A stretch of DNA of 64,000 bases from Rhipidocladum racemiflorum (Eukaryota; Streptophyta; Magnoliopsida; Poales; Poaceae), in the NCBI GenBank assembly GCA_036346355.1, contig CM070576.1, positions 18,273,558 through 18,337,557 of the forward strand, in the 5' to 3' direction. A model generated the notes under the pieces. It searched no databases. It was not told the origin of the DNA and saw only the letters and a list, made by a program, of their open reading frames with translations. Below are positions 45,270-57,154 of this stretch, one piece after another (position 1 is the first letter of the stretch; the number at the start of each line of letters is the position of its first letter). Made by a program: the position numbers and the translations under genes.

Positions 45270-46670
45270 TCTAGTTTCCTTCATTGCGTATTTTTCCTTC
45301 GCAATTTCTGGCGATTTCCTTTCAATAAAATTCGGTTCTTTCGCCCACCCTGTGACTACCATTCTTCCCAAAATGGTCCAAAAATCCTGAAACCTATTGC
45401 ATTAGGTTCCAAATATTCTAAAATAATTTTGGGAATTTTTCCAAGATTTATAGAATCCCTTTGGTATTTTATCTCTCGCGCCCTTTCTTCAAATTCACTA
45501 GTCTGGAACTACTTCGCTATTTTTATATTTTTTTAAGAGATTTTTTGGGAGATATAATTTATTTGTTAGTATACTGTTTTTTCTATTTTTGTTAGAGATT
45601 TTTAGGGAAGTAGAAAGGGGACGTGAGAAGAGATGAGGTGAAAGAGAAGAAGGTTTCTCACTAAACTTGTTAATACGATATCGGAGGCTATACCATTTTG
45701 GCTCTTAGAATGGTACATTTTGGAACCGGTCTATACAATGTACTATTTCGAGTTTAATATAATAATAAATATTTACAAGTATACATATGTTTAATTCTAG
45801 GGCCAATTGGATATTTGCCACTCCACAAATTGAAAATTGGATCCCATGTAGAAAAACATGCCTTTGAGTGATATTTTTTTCAACATGGGATCCAATTTCC
45901 AATTTGTAGAGTGGCATATATCGAATTAAACCTTAATTTCTATGCATACCAAATTTCACTTATAATATTACTCAAAATACATAGTAGTGCTATTAAATAT
46001 AACATATAATTCAATAGATGATATTATCAGTTATGTCAGTATGATCGGTATTGTATTATATCGAAGCCAATATGATCGATATTGCCTAGCATCAAAACCG
46101 ATATGGTTATTGTCAGTCAATATGACTGGTACGGTTATTTTATACTAGTTTGGGTTGCGAAATATATACTACCTATTACGCCGGGAAGAATTGCTGGCCT
46201 CTCAGGCCAGCCATGTCACCCCTTGCCAAATTTGTGAAAAAGCCCTCTCACTTTCTCTAAATTACGGATTGGTCCCTGTAAATTACAAAGAGGCCCTTTG
46301 CGATTTTTTGTGAGTATAAAAAAAACTTTTTCGGATTGCGTTTAGGTCCCTGGTTTGTTACTTTACAGCAAAGCCCCCGGCTAAATACAAATCTTGAACG
46401 AGCCTTTTTCTAATTTTTCAGAATAGCGATTAGGTCCAAATATATAACAAATAGGTCTCCGGCCCTTACGTCTAGGTCCTTTCTCCGTTTTCCCGAAAAA
46501 ATATTTTCGTCAATAGAAATATGTGTGCAGCTCTATCTCTAGATTTTTTTTTGAACTCGGTCTCTAATCTCTAAATTTTTTTCCAACTCGATCTCTAATA
46601 TTTTTCGAAACGTGTATTATTACTCGGTGAACGCATAGAGTGTTAAACTCGATAAAAGAAGGTTGATATC
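45270..46670 (+). other. AT-rich intergenic stretch
   Basis: No coding region. Contains a foldback element (45790-45935, listed separately), a degenerate repeat around GATCGGTATTG / ACCGATATGG (46030-46140), and the small palindrome GCTGGCCTCTCAGGCCAGC (46190-46208). TSD-like ATATC (46666-46670) borders the copia LTR. Confidence 0.5.
45790..45935. repeat. Foldback (MITE-like) element
   Basis: Two inverted arms of roughly 50-58 bp separated by about 33 bp. The inner arm CAATTTCCAATTTGT.. pairs with ACAAATTGAAAATTGG, then GGATCCCATGT with ACATGGGATCC. The outer part is less even, with a small gap in one arm. TTAA-containing sequence lies on both sides. Family not recognised. Confidence 0.7.
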
Positions 46671-48298
46671 TGAAAGTGCATCTAGGCCCCCTAAAATTGG
46701 TTTTGAATGATTAATGACAAACGATTAAAGAATCTAATGTGTTCAACTAGTTCATGAACAGGTAAAAGGTTCGAGAAGAGATCATCTATGAAATTGGGTA
46801 TCCTCAAGCTCGTAGAGTAAGAAAAACGGCATCTCCGATTGTAATTTTCGATTTGTTGAAGTCATAGGTTTGCCGTACTATTAAGAGGGATGCATTGAAA
46901 TTGATTTAGAGATGGTCTTCTTGCTCAAGATGAATTTTGTCTAGTCTCTCAAGAGTTAGAAGTGTTCTCTCTCGCTTTGGAATGCGTTATGTTTATAGTT
47001 TAGGTCGGATGTTCCGATTTTGTATCGGACATTCTGATGTTTCAGAAGTTCCGAAGTATAGTTGTGCTTCAGTCCGTTGTATTCTGTTTGGGTCGGACAT
47101 TCTGATGTTTGTATCGGATGTTCCGATACCTGTTGAGTTGTAGCTTGGGAGCTCTCTGTTAGCTTCGGATGTTCCGATATTGGGTATCGAAAGGTCCGAT
47201 GTGTGCTGTCTTGTGGAAAGGTGCTCTCTGTCTGGTTCGGATTGTCCGAAGTTGTTTCTTCGGAAGTTCCGAAGTGGTTGTTTTCCAGTTTGGGAACTCT
47301 CTGTTTGTTTCGGATGTTCCGATATTTCATATCGGACATTCCGATGTGGACTTAGTGTTGTTTAGCTTGGTTCCCTCTCTGGGTGTCATCGGATGTTCCG
47401 AAGTTGTTATCGGACATTCCGATGTCTGTAGTTTTCGACCGTTGGAAGCTTTCCAAGTTCTGGTAGTTTGCACTCTTCGGAAGTTCCGAAGTTTGGTTCA
47501 AATATTCCGATGTGCAGCTGAGTGCGGGGGTAACGGCTAGTTTTGAACCAAAACTTTAAATACCCCTCTCCTCTCCCTTTTGTGTGTTACACACTTGCTT
47601 GGGTTGAACACTTGAGCTTCTTGAGCACTCTCTAGAGCAAACTTGAGCCATCCTCCTCCTTGATCTTAGGGATCATTTAGTGAGTGAGGAATCGTCAAGT
47701 GTGGTTATGAGTCAAGAGCTAAGTAGTCATTCATCTTGAGATTTTAGAGGACCTCTCCAAGATCAAGAATCAAGTGCATTCATTACTCTTGGAGGTTGAA
47801 GGACTCCTAGACGGCTAGGCGTCGCTCACGAGCCCCCGTCGATTGTGGGACGCCGTGAGAAGTTTGTGAAGGCCGGCTCCGCCTCCGAAAGGAAAGGATC
47901 CAATAGTGGAATCAAGCCTCAAGTGTGACCGAGGTTTGTGAGGAAAGGGTTGGAAAAGACCCGGCTCCTTGGGAGCCTCCTCAACGGAGACGTACGATCC
48001 CCTCAAGGATCCGAACTCCGGGAAACAAATTGTTGTGTTCTCTTGTCTATTTAGTCTCGTGGATTTACTTTGTTGCTCATATTAGTTGCCGAAAACAAGT
48101 AGTTTAAATTGCTTGTCCTAATCTTGTTTTCACTTGTTTAGTGTTAATCGGATATTCCGATTTGATTACGGAAGTTCCGGAGATATCGGAAGTTCCGATA
48201 CTGGATCGGAATATCCGTACTTTTTCCGCTGCTTTAATTTGTCTATAATTTTGATTAGCCTATTCACCCCCCCTCTAGGCAATTGTCTCTTCTTTTCA
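46671..48298 (+). repeat. Copia 5' LTR (1628 bp) with palindromic motif array
   Basis: From TGAAAGTGCATCTAGG to CTTCTTTTCA, followed by the PBS. U3 has more than fifteen copies of a short palindrome-like motif such as TCGGATGTTCCGA, TCGGACATTCCGA and TCGGAAGTTCCGA (47005-47515, again 48145-48215). A TATA-like TTTAAATACC is near 47554-47563. Confidence 0.85.
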
Positions 48299-48300
48299 AT

Positions 48301-48313
48301 TGGTATCAGAGCC
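48301..48313 (+). other. Copia primer binding site
   Basis: TGGTATCAGAGCC, complementary to the 3' end of initiator tRNA-Met, two bases after the LTR. Confidence 0.85.
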
Positions 48314-48351
48314 AAACCTTCTTGAAGGCCTAACCGCTTGAAGGGAACGTG

Positions 48352-50615
48352 ATGGCGAATACGGGGTTGAAGGTTGTCGTGACGGACGAGCAAAATAGTC
48401 CGAGGGTCGGAGATGGAACTCCTGGAAGGAGCAAAGAGGAAGCCACATCTACATCCAATCAGGGAGCTCAAATTCCTTTCAATTATGAAAAGTTGAATAC
48501 TTCTTCTTCGCATTCATATATCCTTTGTGCCCTCAGGCGTGCTCCCTTCTTCGATGGCACGTACTACTCCGCTTGGAGGCACAAAATGAAAATGCATCTA
48601 ATGTCGCTTCATCCTAGTGTATGGAAGATTGTTTGCACAGGTTTGGATATCTGGGAAGAGCGACATGGAGCTCACAGGAGCAAGAGCAAAACATTCACCG
48701 CAATGCTCAAGCCGCAAGTGTCCTACTTGGAGCGTTGAGTCCCGAGGAATTCAACAAAGTGGATGGCTTAGAAGAAGCAAAAGAGATATGGGACACTCTC
48801 CAAGTAGCTTACGAGGGAACATCAAGTGTACGAGAATCAAAAATCGAGTTGCTTGAAGGAAAGTTGGGGAGATTTGTCATGAATGATGATGAAACACCTC
48901 AACAAATGTATGACCGGTTGATGATTCTTGTCAACAAGATTAGAGGGCTTGGAAGCAAGGACATGACGGATCATGTAGTGGTGAAGAGGATGTTGAGGGC
49001 CTTTGCTCCAAGGAATTCGACTCTTGTGACACTTATACGAGAGCAAAAAGATTTTAAACGGCTCACTCCAAATGATGTGCTCGGAAGGATTCTTTCACAT
49101 GAGCTTATGGAGGAAGAAGCAAAAGAAGTGAAAAACCTAGCAAAGCAAAGTTCAAGCTCAAAATCAAAGGGAATCGCATTGAAAGCAAACAAGAAAGAAG
49201 ACTCAAGCTCGAGTGAAGATGAAGAAGATGAAAGTGAGGATGAGGAAGACTTGGCCTTGTTTGTGAGGAAATTCAAGAAATTCCTCAAGTATGACGGGTC
49301 AAGCAAATACAAAAAGAATTACAATGACAAGTCAAGAAGAAGAAGAAATGTGAAGAGGGCTTGCTATGAGTGCGGTGAAGTTGGACACTTCATCGCCGAT
49401 TGTCCGAAAAAGAAGACCACCTCAAATGAGCAAAAGAAGATTGAGCCAAACAAGAAGAGTAAAAGCTACAAGAAGAAGTACTCGGGGCGAGCTCATATTG
49501 GCGAAGAATGGGATTCAAATGACTCCGACTCCAACACCGATGATGAAAGAGTCGCCACCGTTGCCATTGAAGCCGCTCCTCCAACAAAATCACTCTTCGG
49601 CGACATGAGCGACACCGACAACGACGACACACCCGTTTGTCTCATGGCAAAAGGGCGGAAGGTAATGACTAAGTCAAAACCTCCAAGTAGCGATAGTGAA
49701 TTAGATAGTGATGATAATGATGATGCTCTATTTTGTGATTTAAGCAAATCGGCCATTGATAAGATCCATAAGTTATTGAAAAGAATAGATAGCCAAGAGG
49801 AAACTCTCGAGAAGCAAGAAGAGTTGCTTATTTGTGAGAAAAAGAAAAACCTTGCTCTCGAGAAGGTCCTTACAAAAGAAAAGGAGACAATTGAATTGTT
49901 AACCAAAAATCTTGATTTGGCTAATAATTCAATAGTATTGCTTAAGGGGTCAAATGAGTCACTTCAAGAGAATGTCATAAGACTAGAAAACAATCTTCAA
50001 GCTCTTGAAGTGCAAATTAAATCTCTTAATGATCTTAATTCTCCAATTATTGATTCTCCAATGGCTTCTATTCCTTCCACCAGCAATGGTTGCTCTCGAT
50101 GCTACAATATTGATATTAATGCTTGTACTACTAACTCTCAATTTGTGCAAGTATTAAAAAGCGAAAACGAGAGACTAAGTGCTTTGGTAAGATACGGTTG
50201 CATGAAAACTTATCAATCCAAGGATGCCCTATATAAGACCATAAATGGTCGAGGCAACAAAAACAAAGAAGGGCTAGGATATGATAAGTACGAGTGCAAA
50301 GGAAATGACCGTGTGGTGGTAAAAGGTAAGGAATGCATCAAATTTGTCAAAGGAAATGACAAACAACCATTGACCACCACACATGTCATCAAAACCGGGC
50401 AAGAATCAAAGAAGCATCCTCAATGTCATACATCCCAATCTATTCACTATGCATCGTATATGTTAAAGAGGAACCACCGTGGTAAAGTGGTTGCTCATTT
50501 TGTCGGTGCCCACCACTCTATTGATGCGAGCAAAAGGAAGGTGTGGGTACCGAAGGTTTTAGTTACTAACATGCAAGGACCCAAAAGAATTTGGGTACCT
50601 AAAAACAAGACTTGA
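48352..50615 (+). pseudogene. gag: Copia gag
   Basis: Starts at ATG 48352 (MANTGLKVVV). The N-terminal half has FFDGTYYSAWRHKMKMHL and, after a shift of frame near 48655, NIHRNAQAASVLL and EIWDTLQVAYEGT, the UBN2-type copia gag. The second frame (48621-50615, 664 codons) is open. It has an acidic Ser/Asp/Glu stretch, a knuckle CYECGEVGHFIADC (49363-49404), a second acidic region and a long coiled coil (49740-50040, Leu/Glu/Lys repeats). Ends TRIWVPKNKT-like before TGA 50613-50615. One frameshift apart, this gag is remarkably well preserved. Confidence 0.85.
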
Positions 50616-50844
50616 TGTGTTTTCGTAGGATTATACCTCCGGGGGGTCAAGTTGGGTGCCTGATAGTGGTTGCACAAACCACATGACCGGAGAAAAGAAA
50701 ATGTTTTCATTTTTTGATGAAAAAGGACCACAATATGAAAATATTGTGTTTGGTGATAACGGTAAAAGTGAGGTAATGGGATTAGGTAAAATTGCTATTT
50801 CTAATGATCATTCAATATCAAATGTCTTGCTAGTTAAAAAATAG
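50616..50844 (+). pseudogene. Copia protease, N-terminal part
   Basis: Reads SSWVPDSGCTNHMTGEKK, where DSG is the active site, then FGDNGKSEVMGLG and NVLLVK. It ends in TAG at 50842-50844, where the family would continue. The rest of pol is missing. Confidence 0.8.
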
Positions 50845-51233
50845 AATAAATTTTACACGGTGCGGCGTGCGCCACACATTCTGGCTAGTTATATATAAGG
50901 CTATACCGGTACGGTATCGACCATGTCTCACCCTAATCTTTTGAAACAATAAAGATAGAGAGGTGCTTCTATGCTTTTCCTCCTAATACGAATTGCACAA
51001 ATCTTGATCCTCATCTACCCTTCATTCATGGTTTAATATTTATACAATTTTAAAAAAGAAGAGCATAGAAACACCTCTGTAAAGATAACATTAGTACTGG
51101 AGTGAAAATAAAATATGCAGCGGCCTGCGGGTCCGTCTGGGATCCAAAATCGAAGTACTGCCGTACTGGGGGAAGAAAGAGTAACAAAGGGAACAGAAAA
51201 AAGAAAAAAAATTGTGTTTCGGATGTCGCGACG
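50845..51233 (+). promoter_or_regulatory. Upstream region of the RMR gene
   Basis: AT-rich, with a TATA box candidate TATATATAAGG near 50889-50900, about 335 bp before the start codon. It begins at the broken end of the copia element, so the retroelement forms the gene's distal promoter. A tiny upstream frame, ATGTCGCGACGATGA (51223-51237), overlaps the start codon. Confidence 0.35.
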
Positions 51234-51660
51234 ATGAGCCCCCGCTTCCTTCTCTTGCTGCTCGCCGCCGCTCTCCGCCCCTGCTCGGCCCTCGTCCGCC
51301 TCAGCGCCAGCTCCTTCTCCTTCACCTTCCTCGACGCCGCCGCGCGCTTTGGTGAGCATCGGACCCCTTCCCGATCAGCCGCCTGCCCCTTGAATCGGCC
51401 CCATCTTTCTAACTTGATTGGCGGCGCAGGGCCCCGCGTGAGCGGCGATGGGATCTGTGGGTCGCTGCGCGCCGCCGACCCAGCCGAGGCGTGCGCGCCC
51501 ATCAAGAACGGCGTCGGCTCCATTGGCTGGAGGGCATTCGTGCTGATAGCGAGGGGCAACTGCAGCTTCGAGGGTAAGGTGCGGGCAGCGCAGCAGGCGG
51601 GGTTCGCCGCCGCCATCGTGTACGATGAGGAGGAGAAGGCGAGCCTCTACTCTAGTGAGT

Positions 51661-51706
<46 letters not shown>

Positions 51707-54700
51707 CTTGTTCCTACGCTTGCCCTGTTTTAGAATATAGTACTTCTTTAGCAGTTCATTTGGTTCCCAATGGAGGGTGTGGGTTTATCTGAAGCGAAGA
51801 CTGATTTAGTTGTTAACAGTTAATGCAAGTTATATTGTTCGTGCAAGTGTATAATTTGATTAAAATGGTGGCAAATATGCTTGGGATCTTCGATTTGCTG
51901 TCCTTGTTCTAGTTGTTTGGGTTGCAAAAAGAAAAAACTTACTTTGTTCCGAAGCACTATAACCCTGTGGGACAATGGTCTGGAATGATGGACAAAGTAC
52001 TAACAATTTTCCCAGGGGTTGCTTATTTTGTTCTACCGTCTCAGTATGAGTTTACTTCAACACTCGATCATTTGTTTTTCTAAGGTAGCTTGAAATTAAA
52101 TGCATACTTGATCAACCACTAAGTGAATTCTTGGTTTCTTGTTTTTTCCAAGTATGTTTTTCACTAGATAAGGCATATAAGACTAACACGATTGGAGAAC
52201 ACAAGTGAAGTCAACAATTATTGTTTATGTTTTACTAAATCATATGGTGAAAGGTAGTTGATGAAGCAGATGTAGCCATTAAAGCTGTTGTTGAAATCGA
52301 AAATGAATACTGACTTACTCCTTTCTATTAGTGCTTTACCAGGAATCTGAAATTGCATATAGCTATTAAATTTATATTTGTTTCATGTTTCATGTAGTAG
52401 TCCTCTAGTGTCTACTGTTAAGTCAGTGGCACTTATTCTAACTGGCTAGCCTTAGAAAGACATACTGACATAGTTAACACCAGTGCACTGTTATCTGGAA
52501 GACCAAGTATAACCATTAAGATCTTCCTGATCTCAGTAAGAAGATTGCTATCAAGTTAAATGTAGTGCTGCACAATCTATTACTAGTATTGAACTGCCCC
52601 TTTATATTAGTGGTTTCCCAGGCTACAGGAGCAAATGTATTTTAAATGCAATTACTTGTCAATTGTCATGTGTTTCATATACTATTCCTTTGTTGTTCAA
52701 CTGTAAGTAAACGGCACTTGTTCTAACAAGCTAATGCTAGTGTACCATTATAATTTATACCCATCAAAGAACCAGAGAGAGGGTCCCTGATTTTAGTGAG
52801 AATGTCAGCATCAGGTTAAATCTGGCTACCAGATGTGTCATGGGCCGGAAGTACAGGCCCATGGAAGTGACACAATGGAGAGCAAATTACTTATCCCTCA
52901 ATGTCTTAGTTATAAGGGGCTCAACCTCTATTAGGATCTTATCTATTAGGAAGGTTATCTTTATTAGTTGGAAAGATTAGATTTGATTGTTAGGGGCTCA
53001 ACCTCTATATAAGGGGAGCCGCATGCTACCATTATCAGTTAAGCAATAAGATGAATTAGTCTCAACTCTCATGTCTCTCAAGTCCCTCTCCCTTATCTAG
53101 ACCCTATCTACCCCAGCAGGTGCCCTCTCCTCTAAGCGTTGTCCTACCCCTAACCGTCGCCGTCGGTCTCCTTTCTGCCGTGTTTACCCCAATTAACTAA
53201 GGTTCATGGCAGATGATGAAATGATTTCTGTGCTAATGGTGTTTAGAAAGACATTATTGTGTTTTCATCTATTTAGTTCTTGCGGCCTGTGGGATATACT
53301 TTGTAGGATTAATGGTTCCTCCTTTATCTTAATTTAGTGGTTGGTGAATCCGAGGGCATACACATACCTGCGGTATTTGTTTCCAAGATGGCTGGGGACA
53401 CATTAAAGAAGTTTGCAAGAGGTGAGGATGGTGAGTGCTGTATAAACTCATCAATGGATGAGACTGCAGGGACAGTGTTGGTAATGTCATTCGTATCACT
53501 TGTTGTCATCATATCAGTTCTTGCTTCTTTTCTGTTTGCTCGAAACTGCCGAATTCTACGCCATGGAGTTGATAATCGCCCACTTTACATCAAGAAACAT
53601 GTGGTGGAAAAGCTTCCTTGCTTGGCATATAAAGCTCCGTACTCGAGTGGCAATAATTTTCAAGAAGCTTGTGCGATTTGTTTAGACGACTACAACAATG
53701 GTGATATGCTTAGACTTCTCCCGTGCAAACATGGTAAGAGTGAGAAATTTGAGTACTTGACTACTTGTTACATATAATAGCTCGTGCAATAGCTGCCAAA
53801 GATTGAGATGCTCAGTTAGACTTTTTAATGGTCACTTCTTTTCTTGGACAGATACAAATATACCATTATAACTGTCTAGGAAGGTAGTTTAATTATTTAA
53901 TAATGTATAAAGGCCCCAATTGAAGAAAGGAAGTATATGATCAATGTAATCATTAATCAAAGTTTTTGAAAATTATGTTTGCTTATTTGTTGTGTCATGT
54001 GCTATGTCATGTCTAGTACACAATTATGACATGATGGGCTGTTAACAATTGCTGATAATATCACCAGTCTAAATCCAAAAAGGGCACCCTCATCGAAACA
54101 CCCTTGCATTTGCCTCCAAGTTAAAATCATCCTTTACTGTCAATGTTGATGCTAATTCTCACAAAAAACAGCCATGTCGCACATCTCACCATTATTTTTC
54201 ATCCATGGCTCATGGCTAATTTGCTACCCCAACTAACGTCATGTCTACTCTATGACCACTTAAACATGATGTCTCTCCTAGATGCACTAACATCTTGGTG
54301 TCTATATGGTAAATGTCACCTGTTGGTTTGTAAATAGTGGCCATTATGGGATATGCTTTTTGTTTTTCATAAAATTTAATATGTGTGTTGATTACAGGGG
54401 TGATACGGACTAGGACGATATGTAAGGGTCTAAATTTCCAGGAAAATCGTCCAGGGGGTGTTGTGGATTAAGACAAAAATGTATGGGAGTGTTAAGGAAA
54501 GTTTCCAACAGTCAATATCAAAATTTCTAAAACTTAAACCTGTCCTATCAAAATAAATCAAAATAATCTTTTGTGCAAATGGCACCTAAGAATTATGTAC
54601 ACAAAATGTGACGAATAGCATTAATAAGTTGTTGTGTTGCTATTGAAATTTTGAGCTACAATATACAACATTTTAGTAGTCTAGCCTATACAAAAATTGT

Positions 54701-57154
54701 ACAGTTGATTACACAAGTACTTGTAAATTTTTGTTAGGAGACATTTTAACATGTGGCCTCACCCTTTAAAAAGAATTCAGTTTCGTTCCACTACTTTTAC
54801 CTTTGAAAATTTTGTCCTACATCTGCAATTTGTTGCAATTGGGTTCCATGCATTATCAACATGGACGACTTACAGCATTTTTTAATCGGTCATTTGGCTC
54901 ATTTGCCCAACTGTTCAGGTATTTTAAAAAAACAGCCACCACCACCACCAAAAAATATGTAATAACAAAAAGAAACGAACTAATAATAATAGTGATAATT
55001 GAATAATGTGGTTTACCTTGAGCTTGGATGTTGTACTCTTGGCCTCTTGGGTAAGGACCTGAAGGCCGGGTGGAACAGGAGAGACTAGGGTAGAACAAAG
55101 AGGGACAAAGAATCTAGTCTTTATTTCATCTTTGCTTTATCCTAGGTAAAACCTCCCCATTTAGTATTTAAAAAATTCCCAACATTAATAGATGGAAACT
55201 ATCTATAGAAATAGAATAAAGGGAAATGGTACCTTCTGATGGAAACTTATCTCTAATAGATGGAAACTAACTAATGCTGCCCAAGAGGTGATGCTGGGTG
55301 AATAGTAACTACGCATCACATGCTGCAGTACCCAGTATCCCTGTACTGAAACTGATATTTGTAAATTAGATGTTTGTTCAAATATTAAGTTTTAAGCTTC
55401 CAGTGCCAAGCTAGCCATGCAACAATTCCATCTGTTTAATGATTGCATCTGAGTTTTTCCTTCAAATGATTCCAACCAGACAATTCATAATATTGTTATA
55501 TGGTACTAAATTTGGGCTACCTGTTCTATTTGTATTGTCCCAACTAGCACCAGAAAACTGATTGGAAGATGGTTATGGGTTACTGGTCTGGTGGTGTACC
55601 TGTTCATAACTCATATTCTACCCTAACAGTGTTAGTTTACCTATGGAATTTGCACACAGTGTCCAGTTTACCTTTGTTGAGGACACTCAACCACAGCAAA
55701 AACATATTGCCTTATGATCAGGCTAGAGCAATAATTTTAATCAAGCTTGTATATGTTCTTACATTTAGGATAGCTCTTTAGAAATGAACACAATAGCTTA
55801 TAATAAGAGAGATCCCAAAAAAAGCAGATTTCAGTGAATCTGGCTTTGTTTAAAGTTTTAACCAGCTTGTTTACTAGTTTTTACTGTGTTATATATTAGT
55901 CGTACAATGTGTAATAGAAAATAATCTATATAATTATGTAAATTTAGGAGATGGGTTTAGATTTTAACTAATATTTATTATTTCTAGGAGCCAATTAATT
56001 CAATTTATGTATAACAAATATGATAAAAGATCATAAACAAAATACAATCAATGTTTAGAGATATAAGAGTGAATTGACACATGTAGGATAGCGGAGCTAT
56101 CGCGACTACAAAAATAGTGGAAATATAGCGGCTATAGTAGTTGTAGCTGTGTTCGCAGAATTTATTCAATCGCGTAGCGTTTTGTCCGAAAAGGTAATCA
56201 TGGAGCTATTGCGAGCTATTTAAATTACTGCTATTTACATTAGATTCATTTATGGACATGACATTCATTCATAGCTTTGTTTTCTGATAAGCAAGATTTA
56301 ATGTTAGTTTATCTCTTTTGCCCTTATTTATTTCATAGCTTTCCTAAGCATTAATGCATGACCACCTACAAAAACCATCATCTCTCATCTTTCCAAAGCA
56401 CGTAATGGAAGGGCATTATGATCATTATCTTTGGTGACTAGGCTTTCTCAATCTTAAAGCTTTCTTAATCTGTGTCATGTCAAAATGCACCCTAGAAAAA
56501 ACAATAGACGGAGTAGCATGTTTTTGGATGGGGACAGGTGGCAACTCAGGGCAAATCTAATCAATTTTCTCATTCAAAGTCATTGAAAGACCTGAGGTCA
56601 ACTTTTGTAATATGGTAATTGTTTTTTTTTGAAAAATAGTAATATGGCAATTGTGATCAAATCATTGGAGCTGTGATACTTGCAAACAAAGCTATAAAAT
56701 GAAGGTAGCTGCAGGATGCACTGGGTGATTTAATGATGTGAGGATCTCTCGAAGGCGGGATAATCTAAACATGTCTATGTGCAACCCCTTTCTCCTGAAA
56801 TTTCATTTTCTGATGATAAGGAGTAAGGGTAACTGCTTCTTGATAATGTTCAAATACAGTGATTGATTTTAATGCTTTCCCTCATTTTTTTTTAAAAAAA
56901 AACGAGATTTCAGCAAAAATTGGATTTCTGTTGCAAGAGGCTTTACATGGACAATATGTTGCTCTTTTCACGTAATTCCTTCTATTCTAGCCAGGCAATG
57001 ATTTCCATTATCAGCAATTGTGCTTGAAATTTCTCCATTCTGATAACTCCCCAACTAAATTTTGTATGCAGAATTTCACATGGTGTGTATTGATCCCTGG
57101 CTGACAAAGTGGGGCACTTTCTGCCCTGTATGCAAGCTTGAAGTAATCAGGTGA
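51234..57154 (+). CDS. RMR-type vacuolar sorting receptor (PA domain, membrane segment, RING-H2)
   Basis: Likely a receptor that binds cargo in the secretory lumen through its protease-associated (PA) domain and sends it to protein storage vacuoles, with a cytosolic RING-H2. Four exons: 51234-51351, 51430-51654, 53338-53733 and 57072-57154, all with GT-AG junctions and matching phases, 273 residues. Signal peptide 1-20 (MSPRFLLLLLAAALRPCSA); PA domain about 40-150 with GNCSFEGKVRAAQQAG; membrane segment 160-182 (VLVMSFVSLVVIISVLASF). RING-H2 zinc residues are C226, C229, C244, H246, H249, C252, C264 and C267. No stop or shift. RMR proteins often have a longer Ser-rich tail; here translation stops six residues after the RING, so a further splice after ATCAG (57150) is possible. 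Only clear host gene in the window. Confidence 0.88.
51661..51702 (+). repeat. CT microsatellite at the start of intron 2
   Basis: About twenty TC dinucleotides, directly after the 5' splice site (GT at 51655-51656). Confidence 0.95.
52838..53190 (+). repeat. Probable solo LTR or TRIM-like insertion
   Basis: Begins TGTCATGGGCCGG and has an internal repeat GGGGCTCAACCTCTAT (two copies, near 52917 and 52994). TATA box CTATATAAGGGG lies near 53001-53012, then GCAATAAGATGAATTAG as a possible polyadenylation region. It looks like an LTR promoter with R region. The right end was not fixed and no target duplication was found. Confidence 0.35.
53734..57071 (+). other. RMR intron 3
   Basis: 3338 nt, donor GTAAGA, acceptor TGCAG. 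AT-rich with several short degenerate repeats, including a possible MITE near 56080-56240 (TAGCGGAGCTATCGCG / GGAGCTATTGCGAGC). No open frame resembling a known protein. The long intron splits the RING-H2 between exons 3 and 4. Confidence 0.75.

Larger units (their letters stand above)
46671..50844 (+). mobile_element. Ty1/copia retrotransposon, 5' half
   Basis: LTR, initiator-Met PBS, gag, and the first part of protease on the plus strand. The long gag with an extended acidic and coiled tail fits the SIRE/Maximus type of copia. The sequence stops in protease near 50840, and no integrase, RT or 3' LTR follows, so the right half was lost. The host RMR gene starts about 390 bp further on. Confidence 0.85.
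51655..53337 (+). other. RMR intron 2
   Basis: 1683 nt, donor GTGAGT, acceptor TTTAG. Contains the CT repeat and a likely solo LTR near 52838-53190. No coding region of its own. Confidence 0.8.

Noticed and set aside
47005..47515. Heat-shock elements in the copia LTR
   Set aside because: The spacing GAA-N-TTC does not match the nGAAnnTTCn pattern.
51050..51616. 188-codon minus-strand frame over RMR exons 1-2
   Set aside because: Shadow of the host gene; splice sites, signal peptide and PA domain fit the plus strand.
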